From NCBI GenBank assembly GCA_029204225.1, contig MU832003.1, positions 28,248 through 92,247 of the forward strand: a DNA stretch of 64,000 bases. The letters run 5' to 3'. The notes under the pieces were generated by a model. The model searched no databases. It saw only the letters and a list, made by a program, of their open reading frames with translations, and had not been told where the DNA came from. This DNA is from Diphasiastrum complanatum. Taxonomy: Eukaryota > Streptophyta > Lycopodiopsida > Lycopodiales > Lycopodiaceae. Both the position numbers and the translations under genes were made by a program. Positions 22,950-34,345 of the stretch are shown one piece after another; the stretch's first letter is position 1, and each line of letters begins with the position of its first letter.

Positions 22950-23387
22950 AAATCAACTTTCCAGTTTGTCAAAAATGCATTGTTGAAAAGTAGACTAGGA
23001 TTTTGTTTAGATCAAGTCATAAACATGCAGCAATAGATGCATTAGATGTTGTCTATTTGGACATTTGTGGCCCAATGCAAATGAAACCTACTATATAGGA
23101 ATTTGTCTGAAACAGTATGCTCCGACAATTGTCTTATGTGATAACCAAAATGCTATCGATTTATTAGACTCTAGATTTCATTCTAAGAGTAAGCACATTG
23201 AAATCAAGTATCACTATGTCAGAAGCAAAGTTTTCAATAAAGAAGTAAGTTTGGAGTACTGTCCGAATGCAAGATATGACGATAGATATATTCACTAAGG
23301 CATTGGGCTTGGAGGCACACAATAAATTTTGTGTAAAACTAAGTTTGAAGATCAATGCATTCATGGATTTAGATTAAAGGAGGGTGT
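22950..23387 (+). pseudogene. Copia integrase start joined to RNase H end
   Basis: The sequence begins in the integrase zinc-binding region (FPVCQKCIVEK near 22960, then HKHAAIDALDVVYLDICGPM). At about 23090 it jumps to the RNase H C-terminus (TIVLCDNQNAIDLL, then SRFHSKSKHIEIKYHYVRSK and VSLEYCPNA). A frameshift near 23275 leads to IFTKALGLEAHNKF. A purine tract AAAGGAGGG then precedes TGTTCAATTG at about 23388, the start of a 3' LTR whose far end I cannot place. Most of integrase and all of RT are deleted. Confidence 0.75.
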
Positions 23388-24143
23388 TCAATTGTTATCC
23401 TTATCTCTCTAAAATCCTATTGTCAATCTACATCCATTCATGTATCTAGTTTCTGCATATTTACTCGCATTATTACACAGTTTGCAGAAATACATGAGAA
23501 TCGCCAACAGGTGGGTCGACAATGATAACGACAAATAAATATCAAGCGACTATTGAAGGGTCAACAAATATTTGTCAAAGTTTTACAAATCATTTTACCA
23601 CTTGTTTTGAAGCTAACTACTTGTTCTAGCCACATTGTTAGCAAGTAGTAGCACATCAATGAGGAGAGGAGAATTCAACATGCACAAAAGGAAACTGAAG
23701 GGGAAGTGAGGAGAGAGGAGTGGCAATGATGTTAGGCAGATGACAAGACCTCCCAAGAGGGGGAACCACATGTGTGGAAGAGTAAACATGCGCGGGGAAG
23801 CTGAAATCCCGTGTCCATTCTTCTCAACTATAATAGGCCCGGGGGAAAAAATGACCAGAATAGGTTATGGCAAAGGCATCATATAAGAGACTCGCCCACA
23901 ATCGACATTGCCACCATTGAGCAATGGCTTCTTTATTACCCCACAAAGGGAGTTGGTTTCTCCACATGCCACTACCACTACAATCACCATCATGATGAGT
24001 TCTTGAGGATTGAGGCTAAATATTAATTTGAAAGTTTTGACTTTGGTGGGATATTTGAGTGTCGTAAATGTCAAATACTATATTACTTGTGCTGGAGTGC
24101 CACTTAACACATGGCAAATTTTTATTGGAAAGAGACGAGGGAT

Positions 24144-24164
24144 TGTGTGTGTGTGTGTGTGTGT
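24144..24164. repeat. (TG)n microsatellite
   Basis: About ten uninterrupted TG units. The surrounding stretch 23400-24900 holds LTR-like sequence at first and then no recognisable gene up to the ARL5 start. Confidence 0.95.
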
Positions 24165-24946
24165 TCAAGAGTAAACCATTAGAGATCAACATTTTTATGG
24201 CAAAAATAAGAAAAATAATAAAAAAGCACGTCGATGAAGGTCACTTTTTTAGTCGTTAGTGGAAAGGGCCTTCCACCTCGATTGTCGCCCTCGACCGAAG
24301 GGCCTTCCCTAAATTTTTTTGTGGATCCATACACCAACATAGCTATCCTCCAATGCTCCTCAGTCTGATGATCTCTGATCTTGGAGGCTTGGTCGTGGAG
24401 CTGGAGGAAGGCGATTATTGCTCGGCATTTCGCAAAGCTGGGCAGGTAGCTGCTTTCTTCAATAGATCTGTTCATACTCTGGAATTTGCAGTTATTCTAA
24501 TGCTGCTATTATCGTGTGTATTCGCACTCTTTCATTTTGCTAATTAAATCAAGCTAGGTTAGATTTATTCTTGACGAGGGTGCTTCCGATTTCACCTCAT
24601 CTATTTAGCTTGTAATCTCTTGGATTCTGCACGCATACTCTAGCTGTGTTACAATAAATATGGCATGACCTAAAAATCAATTAAGCAGGGAACCAGTTTA
24701 CGGTTTGTCATCTTAGACTATAACTTGGTTTTCTGTGATTTTTTCTGTTTTAGGCATCTCGTTTTAAGGCCTGCAAGTTCGCATCTCAACGGTTGGTTTT
24801 CAAGGAACCATTTTGTATAATAGAAACTCCGGCTGCCAAAATCTTTCTAATTTGTCTGGAAAACAGCCAGATAGTGTAACACCGCGCCGAGAAGGGATAG
24901 CTGGTGGCGATTTTGTCCGAAGCTTCTAGTTCGACTAAGTAGACAG

Positions 24947-27900
24947 ATGGGAGCCTTGATTTCAAGGCTTTGGTTTGTGTTCTTTCCTGCCAAAGAATAC
25001 AAAATTGTGGTGGTTGGATTGGACAATGCTGGCAAGACGACTACTCTATATAAGTTGCATTTAGGAGAAGTTGTCGTTACTCAACCAACAGTTGGCAGCA
25101 ATGTGGAGGAGATCACCTACAAGAACATCAAGTTCGAGGTATGGTTAGTGACCCCGATTAAGCAGCTAGCGTGTGAATGTATCAGCATGCAAGGAAGATA
25201 ACGTTTCTATATCTTACTGGACCAGGAAAATTCTTTTAGTTTGAAGTTTCATTCAATCCTAGTTGTAACTACTAGGGTGAAGGTCAGATTGAGAAAACAT
25301 TCCATTGGATGTAGATGCTGTTCTTAACCTTTCTCTTTGATACTATTGGAGATAATACCACAATCCAAACTTGTATTATGAAGTTGCAATGTTGTTGAAA
25401 AACTCGAAGTTGTGAATTTTCATTCATTTTTGGCTTTAACCGTCTAGGGAATGCTTATGAGCATGGGTAACTCACTTGCATCTCTAATATAAAATGCTTG
25501 ATTCAGAAAAGAAAAAGGCACGACGAAACAGACCTGAAGTGGGAGAGCAATGCCGTATGAGAGGAGGGATGAATAGAGTAGGAGAAGTGGGAAAGGATGC
25601 AACCATCACCCGATTAGGATAGCGTACTTGTGTGAATATACTAATCGAAACATCAAAAATACATAGAGTACATGGCTATCTGAGTGAACTGCCTCAAAGA
25701 AAGCTGAGGTGACAATCCTAATCACTATTCTCTTGGCATGAATAGGTCCTCTTTTGACCATAAAAGAGGGTTCACATAAACTGCCAGTAGTATCTGATTG
25801 TAAGAGCATCTTGCCTCATCACTACAATTTAGCCTCTTTATGTCTTGTGGTGACTTTTCTTGAAGTTTCCTTTATTCTCTCTATTTCTTGGTATGTGATG
25901 CGATTTTTCTTTGTTGACGACTATCTTTCAAACTGGCAACCAGCAAATTTACATATTCTTGAATATGACTTTCACTCTATCGAAAATCTTGTAACTATTT
26001 GAATGCATGTCTTCTCGGACTATGTCGCAAATCTCTTCCACCAACATGTAGAGTCCCATAGTTGCAGCAGATCGCAATCTGTTGCAAAAACATTTTAAAA
26101 TGTCTACGATGTTTGACTCAGATTGCATAGAGCTAAGTTGATGCAGTCAATCATAGACAGAGATACATTGTAAGTCAAAAACATGTTGGAGTGAAAACAG
26201 TCAACGTTACAAGCTTACTCTATCCAACTCAATGGAGGTAAATGGGTCTCTAGTAGCACGAGTCTATAGGCCTTGATAGAACAATTTTGGGAGAACTGTT
26301 TATGGCTGAATTTTAACTACTTATTAGGTTTAAGCTACAGAGAAAAGAATTAGCTCATTCATCCATATCATCATTTAATCCATGAGTTTGGTACCCAACT
26401 AGCATTAAGAGTGATAATTACTTGCAACGGCATATTTTCACCCTTTTATACAATTCCTCTATAACGGGTTGCTTCAGAACCAGATCTTCACAAGAGCTAG
26501 AGGCAGTTTGCTGAAGCCAGTTTGCTGGTGGTAGGTTGCAGAAGTGTCAAATTTGCTGGAAAATTTTCAGATTACATATCACTGAAAGACAGCGAGGAGA
26601 TCATATTCGCTGGAAATTGGAAAGATTCTATTGCAAATTGCTGTTGATGATCAGATCTGCAGGTTCAGCAGCAGACTAGGACAAATAGGTCAAAAATGGG
26701 ACAAGTCGAAGGAGGCAGATTGCTGCTGATAGTTCGCTGGAACTTTTGCATAAATCATCAGAACAAAGTATCTTTGGGCATGCAGGTTGCTGGAGGCAAT
26801 CCGTTGAAGACTAGTTGCTGGAGAAAGATCTACTGTGAGCGGGAAACAGATTGTTGTAGCGCTACTATTACAGGTTTCAGGAGGCAGTTTGTAGTAGGCA
26901 GATCATTGGAGGAAGTTACTGGAAACAGATCGTGTTACAATCTGCTACAGCTGTTGGAAGGAGTGAGTCACTGAAGTAAGAGCGCAGGACTAGGACAGGT
27001 TCTATCTGAATTTACAGACAAGTTCTTTTAAGAAGAAAGAACCGACTTTTTTTTTGGAACCGTCAGTTTTTTGAAGAACCACCATATATGTGAGGAACTT
27101 TACGATTAGTATCCATTATGCTTAATAGCTTACCACTAGCTTGTCAGAATTAGTATCCATTATCCTTAACAGCTTACCACCAGCTTATCAGAATTTTGTC
27201 ATGATGTTGTCTTTACGAGAAACCAGGCCTACCTTTGATGAATTGAATGCTATCATGTTCCAAGAGGAGATGAGACGTCTGCAAGGGTTTATGACATTGA
27301 CGGTCATTATAAGCACGGATGTTATCTTTGATGAGATGGGATCTCGTAAAAGATATTGAAATATCTTGTGAGAAGGAACAAGATAATGGTATTCCTTACA
27401 TGAATCTGAATCAACACATGAATCGCCTACACCAATTCATTTGCCTAGAGACGAACCCTTGATAAAGACATAAAAAAGGAAAGAGAGGTCAAGCACATGG
27501 GATACTTATTCACCTCCAACTTCACCAAGCAGAAAGCATCCTACACCGTATACTAGAAAGTTACCTAGGTGGTACCAAGAGACTATCAAAGATGGAGTTA
27601 CCTTGGAACAAGGAGAGTCACGTAAACAGGGAGCTCGAACTTGAGAAGCAGCATGAAGATCAAGATAAGGACCAAGATCAAGATTTACATGGGGATCAAC
27701 ATGATTGAAAATCTACAATTTGCATTTATGCCTATAGTTTTGGAAACTAAGGGACCATATACTTTTAGGGAAGCTGAAAACGATGATATTCAGAGGAAAG
27801 CTATGGATGAAGAGTACAATTCAATCATGAAGAACAAGACTTGGAGGCTTGTTCAATTATCTACAAGTAAAAAGGCAATTGGATGCAAGGGGATCTATAG

Positions 27901-30900
27901 AACTAAGTATAAATCGGACGGTTCTATAGACAAACATAAGACAAGGTTGGTTGCAAAAGGGTATGCTCAACAAAAAGGAATTGACTATGAATAAACTTTG
28001 CAACAGTTGCTAAGTTGACTACTATGAGGGCAGTTTTGTCATTGGCAGCTCAATTTGGTTGGGATATCCAAAAAATGGATGTTAAGAGTACATTCCTGAA
28101 TGGCTTTCTAGAGGAGGAAGTATATGGAGCAACCAGAGGGATACATAGTAGCAAGATAGGAAGACAAGGTTTGCAAGCTAGACGAGGCATTATACGGACT
28201 TAAGTAAGCACCCAAGGCATGGTACCCGAGGATTAATACACTTTGAAGAGCTTGGTTTCCAGAGGAGTTGTGCAAAGCATACACTTTATGTTATGGTAAA
28301 AGATAATCAGATTGTTGTTGTAGTGATGTATGTTGATGATCTTATCATCACAGGTTCTAATCATGGTTTCATAGATCTCTCATTAGAGTTTGACATGAAA
28401 GATCTTGGTTCACTACATTGTTGTCTAGGGATTGAGCTATGGAGAGTAGTACGTGGACTATTTATTTCTCAATCTAAGTATGCACATGAACCATGAAAAA
28501 TTTGGGATGTCAGAATGCAAACCTATCGCAACTCCATATGATTGTGGGTGTAAGCTTACGAAAGCTTAAGAAGATCAAGATGTAGATGAAACGTTATATA
28601 GACAACTTGTTGGAAGTTTGATCTATCTAACAACTACACGACCAAATATTGCATATGGTTAGTCAACTTATGGCTAAGCCTAAGCACGTTCACTGGAAAG
28701 CTGCAAAGCAGATACTCAGATTTATTAAAGGTACTTTATGGTTTGGTATCTTTTATGGAAGACAAGATGACGTACAGTTGCAGGGGTATGTTGATGCGAA
28801 TTAGGCTGAGATGCGGAAGATCAAAGATCGACTATAGGTTATGTTGGCTCAGGTTCTATATCTTGGAGTTCAAATAAACGACCTACCAGTGGATTCTAAT
28901 CTATAGAGGCAGAGTATCGAGCTACTACAAGTGCAGCATGCGAGGCAATTTGGTTACGAAAGATTCTACACAATCTTCATATGGAACAGGAAACTCGTAC
29001 AATACTTCAATGTGATAATCAGAGACGCATCAAGTTGGCAAAGAATCCGGTTTTTTATAGTAGATAAAAACATATTGAAGTTCAACAACATTTCATCAAA
29101 GAGAAACTTCAAAATTATGAAGTGGAGCTTATCTAAAATATAAACACAGAAGTTGTAGATATTTTCACTAAGGGACTTGGTAAGAATAAATTTGAGAAGT
29201 TTAGAGAACTTCTAGGAGTGATATATATAAGAATTAACATCAAGGGGGAATGTTAGAAATTAATGTTAATTTGACCCCTAATGTTAGTGGGCCATGTCTG
29301 CGAGCTATATTTAGGGGCCCACATTATTTTTAGTTTTGCCATAGAACATTTGGATGTAGTAGGGCACTACAGCTCAACAATAGGATTTACATTTGTGATT
29401 TAGTAAAAGTCTTCGAAAATTACGAAGTATAGGAACTAAGATTAGAACAAGCTTTTAGCTTTTAGCTTTTGCTAAGGCTATTAGAAAATTATAAAAGGAG
29501 GACTGGCCCCCCACCTCCTTCATTCTATTGTAGTGAGTTTTTCAAACTTATGATTAATTTGAGTTATGTTTCTATTGCTCAATCATCTTGTCATCTGTGA
29601 AAACTAATATGATAAGGCTACTCCTCTATCTTGAATTATACTTATAATTTCGACAAGTATAGTATCAGGTTTTTCTGAAGCAACTCTGGTATTGGGCAAG
29701 CGTCCAAGTTTTATGCTTTTTAAGATGAGAATGCTAGAGTTTTTTTCTTTATTGATTTACTTAAAGCTCATTATTTGGTTATGATGTGGTTGGTACATAG
29801 CATTTTTCCAACAAGGAAACTGTCATCACCCAAACTTTACAGCTATGTTTAGATAAGCATTGTCATGCCCATGACTGATCTCGGATTGATTATCCTGCTA
29901 GAGGTCAGTAGGCTCACCTCGACCCGTGAGTTAATTCTGATTATGAGGGGTTTGGGGCCCTCATGTGCATATGGTCATAATTAATGGTTGGAGGCTTAAA
30001 CTCATGATAGTGGATTGTTATGGGTCTATCAGGGACTCATAGGAGAATTGGATGACGTGGCCCAGATAGGCTACAAAGGTGTCCAATGAGGTGTCACAGT
30101 GCACTACTAGTGGTGCATGGGCCTTGGAGGGTATAAGTATACCCATTGGGCTCTCACTAGTGTATGCTTGATTGTGTGATTGGTAGCTACATGTTGTTGG
30201 TGCGATTCCTCTCCTTGTGATAGATTGATCATAGCTTGGGGTCTAGATCCGTAAGATCTAGGTTTGGTTGGGTCGGTTTGTCCACCATCCGATTCCCTTG
30301 TGTTGCTTGTTTGTGACTTGCTTAGTTTCAAATCCTTGAGTGAGGACTTTATAAGCATCACCTGAATGCATGATTTTGTTTGAGCATTCACTTGGTTTGG
30401 ATTGTTTTTCCTGAGGATCACGTACTAGATAAGTGAAAACCTCATTGTTCTTGAAGTCGTAAGTCATCCCGCTCTTTTGTTTTGGTTTTATTCTTCAGTT
30501 TTACTTTTATCTGGTAGCATCTGCAGATTTCTATTCCTTGCATCCTGAAAATGTCATCTTTATGCTTTTTTTACTTAAGTTAGTCAAGGTTTCTCTTCCT
30601 CTTCTGCTTTGAACATGTTTACGCCGAATAATTTTGGTTTCCATTTCATTATATCTGGCTCATCAGAATTTCACATTCTTGTTACATCTCAGAAGTCCAC
30701 TTTAGGGCTTTGTCCGGTCATTCTCTTTTTGCACTTTTCTTTTCTGTTTGTTGGGCTTTTGTTGTTCACAGAACCAGTCTCCACTTTGGTGAGTATCATG
30801 TGCAGCAATTTGCTTCAGAATAATTGATATGCATTCATTTGGTCAATTGCCTAGCTTCCTAATTTTAGGTTTCTGCATGAGTTCTTGCTGACTTGTCATA

Positions 30901-31689
30901 ATTGAAACAGCAGTTTTCCTGCAAGGGACTTAAAAGGCCGAAAGCCAGCCTGTGTCAAACTTCAATGCTTCAAATGGAAAAGAAACAAGTTTTTGGTGGA
31001 AAATTCACCTAGGAGATGACAACATTCAGCTTTCCGTTTGAGGAGAAGCTGAATAGTCCATGTCATTGTCTTTTTTCCTGGTTGTGCCTGATAAAAGTGT
31101 GGACCTTAAATGGAAGCCACCCAGTAAAACTCAGCACGACTGACAGTGAAGCTCTTACCGACAATCGCCCCAATACTGAAAAAAATTTAGTAAACTTTTT
31201 TGTGAAGGTGTGTAGGCAAAACTCTGGCCTTGCAGGCCCTGCAACTGCAATGCTCTATATGCTTGTGCTTGTCTATGTGAGGGATACACATGTTTTTTCT
31301 AACAATGCCAGTCTTCATGTCTGCAGGTGTGGGATCTTGGAGGCCAGGAACGTCTTAGAACATCGTGGGCAACCTACTATCGTGGTACTCATGCAATCAT
31401 ACTAGTGGTTGATAGTACAGATAGAGCACGTATTGCTGTGATCAAGGATGAGCTTTTCAGGCTTTTGCAGCATGAGGATTTGCAGAGCTCAGTTGTTTTG
31501 GTATTTGCAAATAAGCAGGACCTAAAGGATGCTATGAAGCCTGCAGAGATCAGTGATGCGTTGTCATTGTATGCAATAAAGAACCATGATTGGCATATCC
31601 AAGCTTGCTGTGCTTTGACAGGGGAAGGCTTATACGATGGATTAGGTTGGATTGCGCACCGTGTGACAGGCAATAAATTGGCCACTTAG
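24947..31689 (+). CDS. ARL5: ARF-like GTPase, ARL5 type, two exons
   Basis: Small GTPase of the ARF family. ARL5 relatives act at the trans-Golgi in membrane traffic; the plant ortholog is known as ARLB1/GB1. Exon 1 is 24947-25138 and exon 2 is 31327-31689, joined in phase 0 across a GT..AG intron of 6,188 bp (donor GAG|GTATGG, acceptor CTGCAG|GTGTGG). The 184-residue product is of normal length. It shows Gly2 for myristoylation, P-loop GLDNAGKTT (24-32), the switch I threonine in [15 protein letters not shown] (66-72), NKQD (126-129) and CALTGEG. The splice falls just before the WDLGG motif. The start is the first ATG and fits the family's MGxxxSR N-terminus. All nucleotide-binding motifs look intact. 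The intron contains a copia remnant, an LTR and possibly a solo LTR, all in sense orientation. Confidence 0.93.
26470..26975 (+). repeat. Iterated TTGCTGGA/CAGATTGCTG motif region in the ARL5 intron
   Basis: TTGCTGG, TCGCTGG, GTTGCTGGA and GCAGATTGCTG variants recur about fifteen times over 500 bp without a fixed period. The region lies just upstream of the copia gag piece and may be its leader, or a decayed minisatellite. No coding content is convincing. The intron from 25140 to 26460 otherwise shows nothing recognisable. Confidence 0.4.
27100..29250 (+). pseudogene. Copia gag-pol remnant inside the ARL5 intron
   Basis: A gag piece at 27149-27300 ([20 protein letters not shown], then [17 protein letters not shown]) is followed, after loss of protease and integrase, by reverse transcriptase from about 27740. 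Landmarks are [50 protein letters not shown], and the catalytic [10 protein letters not shown] near 28330. RNase H (28700-29220) is recognisable only through many frameshifts. A purine tract CAAGGGGGAA at 29241 precedes the LTR. It is on the same strand as the host gene and has numerous stops, so it is non-functional. Confidence 0.85.
29251..29655 (+). repeat. Copia 3' LTR in the ARL5 intron
   Basis: TGTTAGAAATTAATG follows the purine tract directly, fixing the start. The end is placed at TTTCGACA because the next bases, AGTATAGTATCAGG, resemble AGTGGTATCAGAGC, the usual spacer plus primer site that follows a copia LTR. If so, an LTR flanked by both a purine tract and a primer site joined two internal regions. 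It contains a TATA-like run (TTATAAAAGG near 29490). Confidence 0.6.
29861..30450 (+). repeat. Possible solo LTR, gypsy-like
   Basis: TGTCATGCCCATGACTGATC resembles the common gypsy LTR start TGTCACGCCC. A core-promoter-like GGTATAAGTATACCC lies near 30130. I could not find a convincing terminal CA with target-site duplication, so the right edge is a guess and the assignment is tentative. The rest of the intron to 31326 shows no gene. Confidence 0.3.
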
Positions 31690-32399
31690 ATGAATTAGAT
31701 TGGCTATGTTCATTCATCTCATTTCATTAGTAACACTGTAAATGAAAAGCATTTATTTTGAAGCCCCTGATTTTGACGTAGTCCTATTTTGCAGCAATGT
31801 TGTAGCTTTGAATTAGGTCTGTGCAGAAGGGTTTTTGGTTCTTCTGAGCCTTATTATCAGAATACACCTGAAGTTGTACCAATGATATATATAGCTTACC
31901 ATTTCTCACCCACTTGTGCAAGTAGATGGTGCGACTTGTTTCTTCATACAGAGAAATTGTTCCAGATTGGAGATCCATGTTGAAATGCTAGTATGTATGG
32001 AGATCCAGATTGGAGATCCATGTTGAAAAGCTAGCATGCATGGTTAGTCTTTGCCTACAGTTTATTGACATGCCATTTTTTACGATTGGCCTCTGTAAAT
32101 AGTCTCAAATCTATATAAAGTAAATGAACAAAGTGGTTTTAATTTTTCCCAGTCATTACATGTAAGGATGCATGCTGGGTGAGTGTACATTGAAGTCTAG
32201 TGAAGTTACCTCAGGGAGAATGTCTAACTAAGTCTGCGTGCCTGATTCTGTTTTTTGTGTTGATCACATGTGAGGTGTATGTCCACTATTGGCTTCAAAT
32301 TGTACATGGATAACACTCAACCTGAATACTTTCTTTTTGCTGCTAGTCAAGGCCCTTGACCAATAGGTTCTTCACACTGCATTCAATATTGCCACTAGA
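31690..32399. other. Downstream flank of ARL5, no gene seen
   Basis: AT-rich sequence with a short local duplication near 31970-32030 (GGAGATCCA..TTGGAGATCCATGTTGAAA repeated). It probably includes the ARL5 3' UTR. No reading frame here looks coding. Confidence 0.5.
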
Positions 32400-32896
32400 T
32401 TTTTGCAGATCCATCAAGGTATGTTCCTGCAAATTGAATCTTGTCATGGTCGCTATTTGGATGTGATTGAAAATACCTGTCCAAGTTGTCCAACCATATT
32501 CTCAGATCCATGTGAACAATTCTACCATCAAACTTGTGGGAGATATGTTGTCTCTACACCATCTTGTTTCCACCATAGCTTGGAAAGACTGGTCCATATA
32601 TGGATATTGGTAATGGTGACGTTTTGATTGACGTGAATTCAGCTTCTCAATGTCATTATCACTGTTATAAGCACCACCACTTGGATTATGTTGACTGATC
32701 TGGTAAATTTGTTGATCATCATAATCATCGAAATGTTTTTCATTATGTTCCAGATAGTCTCCATATGACACATGTTCGCACTGATTGGATTTGCCATCGT
32801 TGTGCTCATAATACTGATCTTCAAAATCATAGTTAGCTTGATCTTCTATTCAGAGTCACTGCCGTCTATGTACTCAAAATCAGAATCCACATCCAT
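32400..32896 (-). pseudogene. Ty3/gypsy gag, N-terminal part
   Basis: Minus-strand reading from ATG at 32896 gives an acidic start, MDVDSDFEYIDGSDSE. After a stop or frameshift comes YDFEDQYYEHNDGKSNQ, then SYGDYLEHNEKHFDDYDD. A second frameshift near 32540 leads into a gag core, KFDGRIVHMDLRIWLDNLDR, then YFQSHPNSDHDKIQFA and YLDGSAK, typical of Retrotrans_gag. It breaks off at 32400, before the usual WW. Upstream on the same strand lies the leader repeat at 32960-33545. Confidence 0.7.
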
Positions 32897-32959
32897 ATAG
32901 AGAATTGAGAGACCCGTAGAGTATGGTATAATGAGTTGAAGTTTACGTGCAAGGGACTT

Positions 32960-33545
32960 TGATAAACAATTTAAATGCTCTTTTTTTCACCCACTTAAAA
33001 CTCAGAGTTCTACTATGAGTGAAATTGAAAATGGTAAAATTTGTAGTTCATATAAAACTGAGCACTTTTGCTTTGTATAGCATTCAATTCCGCGCACATA
33101 CGGAGACGATATGAGGATTTGAAAATATGTAATAACTTAGAAAAAGGGGTATTTGACAAGAAACACTTACTTGAAAAGTAATAATCACAAAATTTCAATA
33201 GCTTAGCAGTGTCAGGCTCGTCTTTCTGATTGCTTATCGTTTTTATAACATTGGAATTCGAGCTCTAACAAGAAAGTTATGGGAGTTCAAAGAAAAATAA
33301 GAAAATTGAATTTAACAACTTAGAACGGGGGTTAAAAAAGTTTACAAATTTGAATACATAATCTTTTGAATTCCATGAAACATTTGAGTGACCAGGAAAA
33401 ATTGGCAGGAATCTTAAATTTTTTTGAAAATTTACAGCAAAATTTCTTTTAAAGGCTACTCCTATGGTGCATTTTGTGCTCGTGAATGATTTGGAAAATC
33501 TTAAATATATTTTTTTTTGAAAAAAACCAAAAAATATTTTTTTGC
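32960..33545 (-). repeat. Dispersed repeat, probable gypsy leader (copy 2)
   Basis: This is the reverse-strand counterpart of 8085-8690, alignable over about 600 bp with many substitutions. Here it sits directly 5' of a gypsy gag start on the same strand, which explains it as leader or LTR sequence of that gypsy family. Confidence 0.6.
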
Positions 33546-34345
33546 CGGAGATGGAGGAGATGATAGGGAGCAGATCCGCGGAAGATTCCAAGATCAGATC
33601 CGCTGCTGGGGCGCCGCAGGCAAGGAGGGACTGGGATAGAGAGAGGTCGTAGCCTGTAGGGATGTAGGGAGAGAGAGACAGAGATGCTTAGGTAGGAGAG
33701 AAAGGGAGTTACAGGAAGGGAGCGGGGAGGAGGTGACTCGCATCTTGCGAGCACAGCTCACACGGATGGCCGTTTGGCCCCGGTGGGATCTCAGCCACAC
33801 AAATTTTTTTTTTTTTTTTTTTAAATTGGCTGCCTGGAGGCCATGTGTCAAGGCAGCCAATTTCTATCCCATAAGCATTATCAGTAATTTTTCAGGAGGA
33901 GATATATAAAGAAACTCCCCTTCTTCTTGCATGCGTGTGTGTGCCTGGACGCTGGGGTGCCCGGCGCCATCCCCGCCCTGCCCAACGTCACTTGCCCCCT
34001 GCTCGACGCCCTGCTGGCACTGCCTCGTGCTGCGGGCGCTGCCTGGCGCCCCAACTTCACGCTGCCCCACGCTTTCCCACGCCACTCGCCCTGCCCGGCG
34101 CCACCCGCAGGTGCCCGGCGTTGGCGCCGCCCGCGAAAATCAGGCACCCCCCGATTTTTTACGGGCACCCAACAGCTGACACACGTCAACTGCTGGAGGG
34201 CACCGGGGCCAAACCCCTCCCTCGTGTAGGACGTGCTCGTAAGCCCCAGCGGAGGGGGCGGGGGCAGCGGGCTAGGGTACAAGCAGGTAGGGAGCGAGGA
34301 GGGAGGGCGCCGTTGAGAGAGAGATAGGGGCGCCAGGGTTAGGTT
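33545..34345. other. GC-rich block with TATA-like site
   Basis: Clearly more GC-rich than the rest of the window, apart from a poly(T) run at 33810-33826. On the plus strand, ATATATAAAG at 33902-33911 is followed by a GC-rich leader. Long open frames exist in several frames on both strands, which is what high GC produces by chance, and none resembles a known protein. It could be a gypsy LTR (upstream of the minus-strand gag) or an old CpG-rich promoter. It shares a weak pattern, GAAAATC, then GGNNCCC, then GGGNACCCA, with 44165-44215. Confidence 0.4.

Noticed and set aside
24179-24475. Minus-strand 98-codon frame upstream of ARL5
   Set aside because: No domain, no splice partners and no start context; it may be an old transposon scrap, but I cannot support it.
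25139-25201. Read-through of ARL5 exon 1 to a stop at 25201
   Set aside because: GAG|GTATGG is a good donor, and the family sequence continues exactly at the acceptor at 31327.
29853-30360. ATAAGCAT on both sides of the possible solo LTR as a target-site duplication
   Set aside because: Eight bases is too long for gypsy, and the right copy is not preceded by a terminal CA.
33864-34327. Several overlapping open frames on both strands in the GC-rich block
   Set aside because: High GC removes stop codons in every frame. No frame shows a domain, and they conflict with each other.
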